64,000 bases of DNA from Apodemus sylvaticus. Taxonomy: Eukaryota; Chordata; Mammalia; Rodentia; Muridae. The position numbers and the translations under genes were made by a program. Below the pieces are notes generated by a model. The model was given only the letters and a program-made list of their open reading frames with translations. It ran no database searches and was not told the origin of the DNA. Positions 53,566 through 59,500 of this stretch are shown here, piece by piece. The stretch is taken from contig NC_067483.1 of the NCBI RefSeq assembly GCF_947179515.1, positions 85,281,072 to 85,345,071 of the forward strand, written 5' to 3'. How positions within the stretch are numbered: the first letter of the stretch is position 1; each line of letters starts with the position of its first letter.

Positions 53566-56500
53566 CAAAGGAGAAAGAAAAGACAAGATGGCAGAGCAGT
53601 AGCCAGAAAGAACTAGGAGGAAATGTTCCTTGTACACAGTAGTCACAAGAGGTACTATCACCCCTTCCTGTTTACCCTTTGGCTCTTCTCTCTGACTTTG
53701 TGGGATGAGTAATCTAGCTGTTAGTTTGATGTTTTCTGGATTCATCTGCAAGATGGTCTCTGAACATGCCTATGGGGATCATTGGGATTAGGTTAACTGA
53801 GGTGGGAAAACCTGAGCATTCTGAGTGGGAGCATTCCTGGTGTGCTGGCTGGGTTATGTCAACTTGACACCACTAGAGTCATCTGAAAGGAGAGAACCAT
53901 AATTGAGGAAATGCCCCCATAAGATCCAGCTGTGGGACATTTTCTTAATTAGCGATGGGGGCGGATCCAGGTCATGGTGGGTGGTTCGTCCCTAAGCTGG
54001 TGATCCCGGGTTCTATAGGATAAAGTAGGCTGAGCAAACCATGAGGATCAAGCCAGTAAGCAGCATCCCTCCATGGTCTCTGCATCAGCCCCCTTTTGGG
54101 GATTCCTGTCCTATGTAAGTTCCTATCCTGATATCCTTCAATGATGATCAGCAACGTGAAGCCTTTCCTCCACTTTGGTCATGGTGCTGTGGTTAGGGTG
54201 CTTTATTCCAGCAGTAATAACCCTGACTGAGACACCCGGGATATAAGAAAGAAAGGTAGCCAGGCACAAGCATTCACCCTTCTCTGCTCCCTGAATGTGG
54301 ATGTGACAATCGATATTTCAACTCCTGACAGCCTTGACTTCCTCATGAAGATGAACTGCACCTGGGAACTGAGAGCTCAGACTCCACTCCCCTTAATTCG
54401 TTTTTGTCAGGGCCACAGAAAACTAACTATAGCACCTATCAAAAGTATTGGGAATTTTTGAATTTGTGGATGTTTGCTGAGAATTGCATTGTAGGCCACA
54501 CAAAGTTATCTAAGGTGCTTTCTTTTTCTTAGTCCAACCTAACACCCCCAAAAGTAGAATCCTGTCAGGAACTGGAGTGTCTGAATCACACTTTCAGACA
54601 TTCTGTGCCTATTGTTTTTGCAACCTCTACTTTGCCCAACAACAAAATGATCTGTGTACACTTGGTGACTAAGAAAGACATTCTAGCTAACCTTTCTTGG
54701 CATCCGAATCAGTTTACACAGTTTAATGTGGTTAGGAGGTGAATTATTCCTCATTGTTGCAAAGGTGTTGCCAGTGGGGTAGGAACCCCTATGGGCAAAA
54801 GGAAGTTCACATTCAGGAGAAAGCATCAGGTGCAGAACCCCCGTATTCAGGGACTGAGGACACTTGTAAAGGGCGTGAGAGGCCCCTAAAGTGCTGGTAG
54901 ATGCTCTCTTCTATTAACAGCTATGCCACAAATCTGGTCAAGGTATGGGTGGGCTCCAAAGGAGGGAGCGGAGTTCAGGAGCTCAGCACCGAAGGGCTAC
55001 CTTGATGGACTTAGTAGTCCTGCAAGCCTCTTTATCTCCTCAGAGGGGGCTAATGCCATCATGCAATAGGACTTCACAGTTGATCCTGTCACCTGTTCTC
55101 ATTCTACAATAACCTATGTGGATTGTTTCTCCTAGAAAAAAGAACACAGGTCTCACACTTTTTCAGTTCCGACCTAGTGCAATTTCAAGAACATGTCCAA
55201 CAGCCAAACCGGTAGGTACCACGGGGAGAAAAGAATAAAAATATTTTTCTTCAAAATAATATAGAGTCAGGGGCTAAGGCCTCGAGTTTGGATGCTCAGA
55301 ACTCATATACATGCTGAGTAGGTATAGCAGCCCACCTGAAATTCCATCACTTGGATGGTAGAGTTAGGGAGTCCCCAGAACAAGTACGTGGATAGACTAG
55401 TTGTGTCTGTGAGCTCTGAGTTTGATAGAGAGACCTGCCTCAAAGAGTCAGGTGGAGAGCAATCGAGGATGACTCCTGATACCACCCACGTGTCTATACA
55501 CATAAGTATGCACATATATATGTACCTGAACATACATGTACCCATACAGACATGGACACACATGCAGTACAGCACACATGCAGCACAGCACACACATGTA
55601 CACACACTAAAACAATGTACAGTTAGTAAACTAAATAACACATTCTCTTTTCACTGTCCTTTGTGCTTCTCAGGGGCAAATAGCCATCCTTTGGTTTGAA
55701 AGCAGAGGATATAAGCTCTGCCTTCTATGAGCTTCTCCCTCAAAGTGGGATTGGATAAATGTATACAAAAAGGTAACATAATTAGTCTTTGAAGGTTTGA
55801 AGATCAGTTGTGTAAACGGAAATTGAAACTAATGGGGAAAAGTGCACTTGGGTTGCCTTTGTCAAAGGAGGCTGCCAGACAGACATGCACACGTGGATCT
55901 CACACATCCACTCATCCGGAGGGACTTTCTATGTCCTTGTTTGTTTGTTTGTTTGTTTGTTTGTTGTTTTCCCCAGAAGATCTTCTTATACCTCTGTTGT
56001 TTCAGTCTGAACACTTGGTGATGGGAGTTATAAAATTGCCTCCCTAAAAGGAAACACACCTGGTACAAGACAGCATGGTGCACTGTTACAGAGTAGCTCA
56101 GAGGAAAGAGCAGGCTACTTTGCTTGAGAAGGGACAGGTGAACAAAAAAAATAGGTGAAATTTGTGAGTGAAGAATAAGTAGACACTCAGCAGGCAGAAG
56201 GACGCCAAGGCCAGGCACAGCCACCAGCGAGCGCCAGGGTGAGGAACAAGCTGGAGCGCTCTAGCAGTCATGCCAATACTCAACTCCTCCTTTGTGTCCC
56301 TAATCTACTGTTGCTCTACCTCTGTGTCACCAACAGCCAGTCATTATACAGTGAGCACACGAGGAATGCAGACATATAAAATGGAATGGGGCTTCAATGA
56401 CTCTCCTTTTGGCTATAGAGCATGACCCTCTTTGTACCATGTCGAGATTTCATGAGTTTTAAGAGAGCATTATAACTAATTTTTTTCAAGTCCTATTTTT

Positions 56501-59500
56501 AATGATGTTTCTTAAACACTCTAACTTTCCTTGTAGCCCACTACCTAGCAGAGGTAGTAGGGAAGAAAGTATATAGGGGAAGTGGACCTGTTTAGAAAGG
56601 TATTTTGGAGCAACTCCTGTCTGTGTTGTCTGAAAATCAGCAGTTCAGTTCACAGGTCAGCAGGAAGCACAGTTTGATCCACTCAGGAACACTTCAGGAT
56701 ACACCAGCAATCCAGTTCGGTAAAGTCTGGTTAGCAACAATGGTGACAAGACCTGGTAGAGACAGCCAGGCCTCAGCCTTGGCTAGTGTCAGCAGGAGGG
56801 ACCAACAGAAACACCAGGAGAAATTCTCAGCTGTGCCTCTCTGAGGGAAGCAAAGATCAGTGAGGACAAGAGAGACTCAGAAGTGGTTACACAGCCAGCG
56901 ATCCCATCGAGCCAATCTCTGTCTCCATCACACCATGGAGTAACATTTATGACCTCCAAACATCCCACGTCCTCCACTTCTCTTGCCTCATCCCAGGTCT
57001 TACCTCAGCACGGCTCTTGGCCTCAGTGCGTGCATTCAACCGCAGCACACCACCAGAAGCTTTTTGGTGCATTTCTCTCTGTGGTGTCCCAACAAATGCA
57101 GTTCAGCTATGCAGTCTAAAGCAAACCAATACATGTGTGTCTTAGCAAAGAATCCTTCACCGTGTCTCCGCTCATGGGCTTGCTTTAATGGAACGTCCTC
57201 TCTCCTGTATCTGCTTCAATGAAACATTCCTTTGCCCAGCAAAACACCATCCAACCAGCTTTCTTTCTTTCTTTCTTTCTTTTTTTTTTTAAAGAATTAT
57301 TTATTATATAAGTACACTGTAGCTGTCTTCAGACACACCAGAAGAGGGCAACAGATCTCATTACAGATGGTCGTGAGCCACCATGTGGTTGCTGGGATTT
57401 GAACTCAGAACCTCTGGAAGAGCAGTCAGTGCTCTTAACAGACGAGCCACCTCACCAGCCCCCAACTGACTTTCTAATGAACCCTTAAGTTTCCACTTCA
57501 GAGCATTAAACTGTGAAAATGTGGTCTATCCCCAGCCCTGTCAGTACACACTCCCTAGAAGCTGTGCTAGCTGCATGTCCCCTTTGCCCCCAACACCACA
57601 CCACCCTGACTCACAGCTGCACGAGTTACCAACCTGCATCCTACAGCTGAAGCATAAAACTGCACCCTTGACTGAGTCTGCACTTTCTGCCTTCAGAGGT
57701 TTGGCTGTGACCTTTGCAGATACCTTCTGGAACCCTGGGGTTTCTCCTGTCCTCTCAATCTGTGAATGTGTTGCGGCTTCCTCTTTGCCTGATCCTGCCC
57801 AGTCCAGCTTTACCCTACAGATCTATCTCACCTGACATCAGGTCTCAGTTACACCATTCGTTCCCTGGCTTCTTTATGCCCTGTGAGGCCTTTTTGCCCT
57901 CCCTGCAAAAGGGAACATGGGTCTTGTGGAGATGTTAGAATAATAAGTGGGGTTATTTATGAAAAGTATGCAAAAAACAGTGCCTGCCACAGAATCATTC
58001 TCTAATAAGAGTCGGGGGAGGGGAAGTTTCCACTTTCTTTCTTTCTCCGGGGCAGACCTGGTTCAGACCTAATCTCCTAGGCCCACTGCAGTGTACAGTG
58101 GCCTCTCTCTGAAATGCAGCGCAAGTCCCTGCTAAGCAACAGGGAAAGGTGGTGCTGTAATAGAGACAGATTGTCTTATTAGCCATGGAAATCAAAACCT
58201 GTGTACCAACTATAGAATATGCTCTCAAGCACAGGTTCCTTTTTTGCACTCTCAAGCCATTCATGACTAAGCAAGCCATCGGCCTCTTGGGAAATAGTCA
58301 TGAGATAGACAGTACCAGCTCTGCTCTTTTCCCATCCAATGATGTCCGGCTCTTCTTAAAACTGCCAGGCCAGAGGCAGGCAGATTTCTGAGTTCGAGGC
58401 CAACCTGGTCTACAGAGTGAGTACCAGGACAGCCAGGTCTATACAGAGAAACCCTGTCTCAAAAAACAAAACCAAAAACAAAACCAATACAACAAACAAC
58501 ACAACAACAACAAAAACAAACAAAAAACTTGTGGGGGCCAAATGGGCTAGAATGAGCCATTTGAATTGGAACCTGACATCTTTGTCACTCTGTTGTTTCA
58601 TTGCATGCCGCATAAAGAACTGTCATTTCCAACAAGGCATCATGTCACCTTTCAGCCTTGCACCAAGGGCTGAACATGGAGTAGTGTAAGCCAGCCCCCA
58701 GAAGTCCCTGCTATTTCTTTGGGAGAAGAATTGGCTAATGGGGAGATGACAACTCTTAATATGTCACCCACCAGTATGTCAATAGCAAAGGCCATTGGAA
58801 TTCCCATGTGGGATCCATTGTTCCATGTGAATTTGCTGTACCTGCTGCTGAAGGAGTACTCAGCGGTAAGAGCTCAGTTCTCACATTCAGTTCCTAGCAC
58901 CCATATGGGCTGCCTGTCAACTGCTTGCTAGTCTAGCTCCAGGCAATCCCACGTCGTCTTCTGGCCTGTGAGCACCTAGATACACGTGGTACACATACAT
59001 ACAAGCAGGCAGATACACACATAAACATTTGCTGACCCTCAACCTAAACTGAAGAGGTAGGAATTGTTGAAGAAAATATTTAATCACAATCTGGAGCTTC
59101 TACCCTGCCTTTGATGATTCAGACACACACACACACTATTTATATTGATAATAAGGCTTTATTAGCGCTGAGGCTGAGATGCTCTAAAATCTATTACCTA
59201 TTAATAACCCCAAGTTACTACTTACTATGTTTCATTTGGGCTGCTTTCAATTCCAATTGGCCAGCCCTCATAGTCATGCTTTCTTGACTCCTTGTCTTTT
59301 CTCCTTTCTCCATCTTCTTCTGTTTGTGGTCTCTTCCAACCCTAGGCCTGGGATCACCAAGCCCCACCTATCAGACATACCAGAAGAGGGCATCAGATAC
59401 CATTACAGATGGCTGAGAGCCACCATGCAGTTGCTGGGAATTGAACTCAGGACCTCTGGAAGAGCAGTCAGTGCTCTTAACTGCTGAGCCATCTCTCCAG

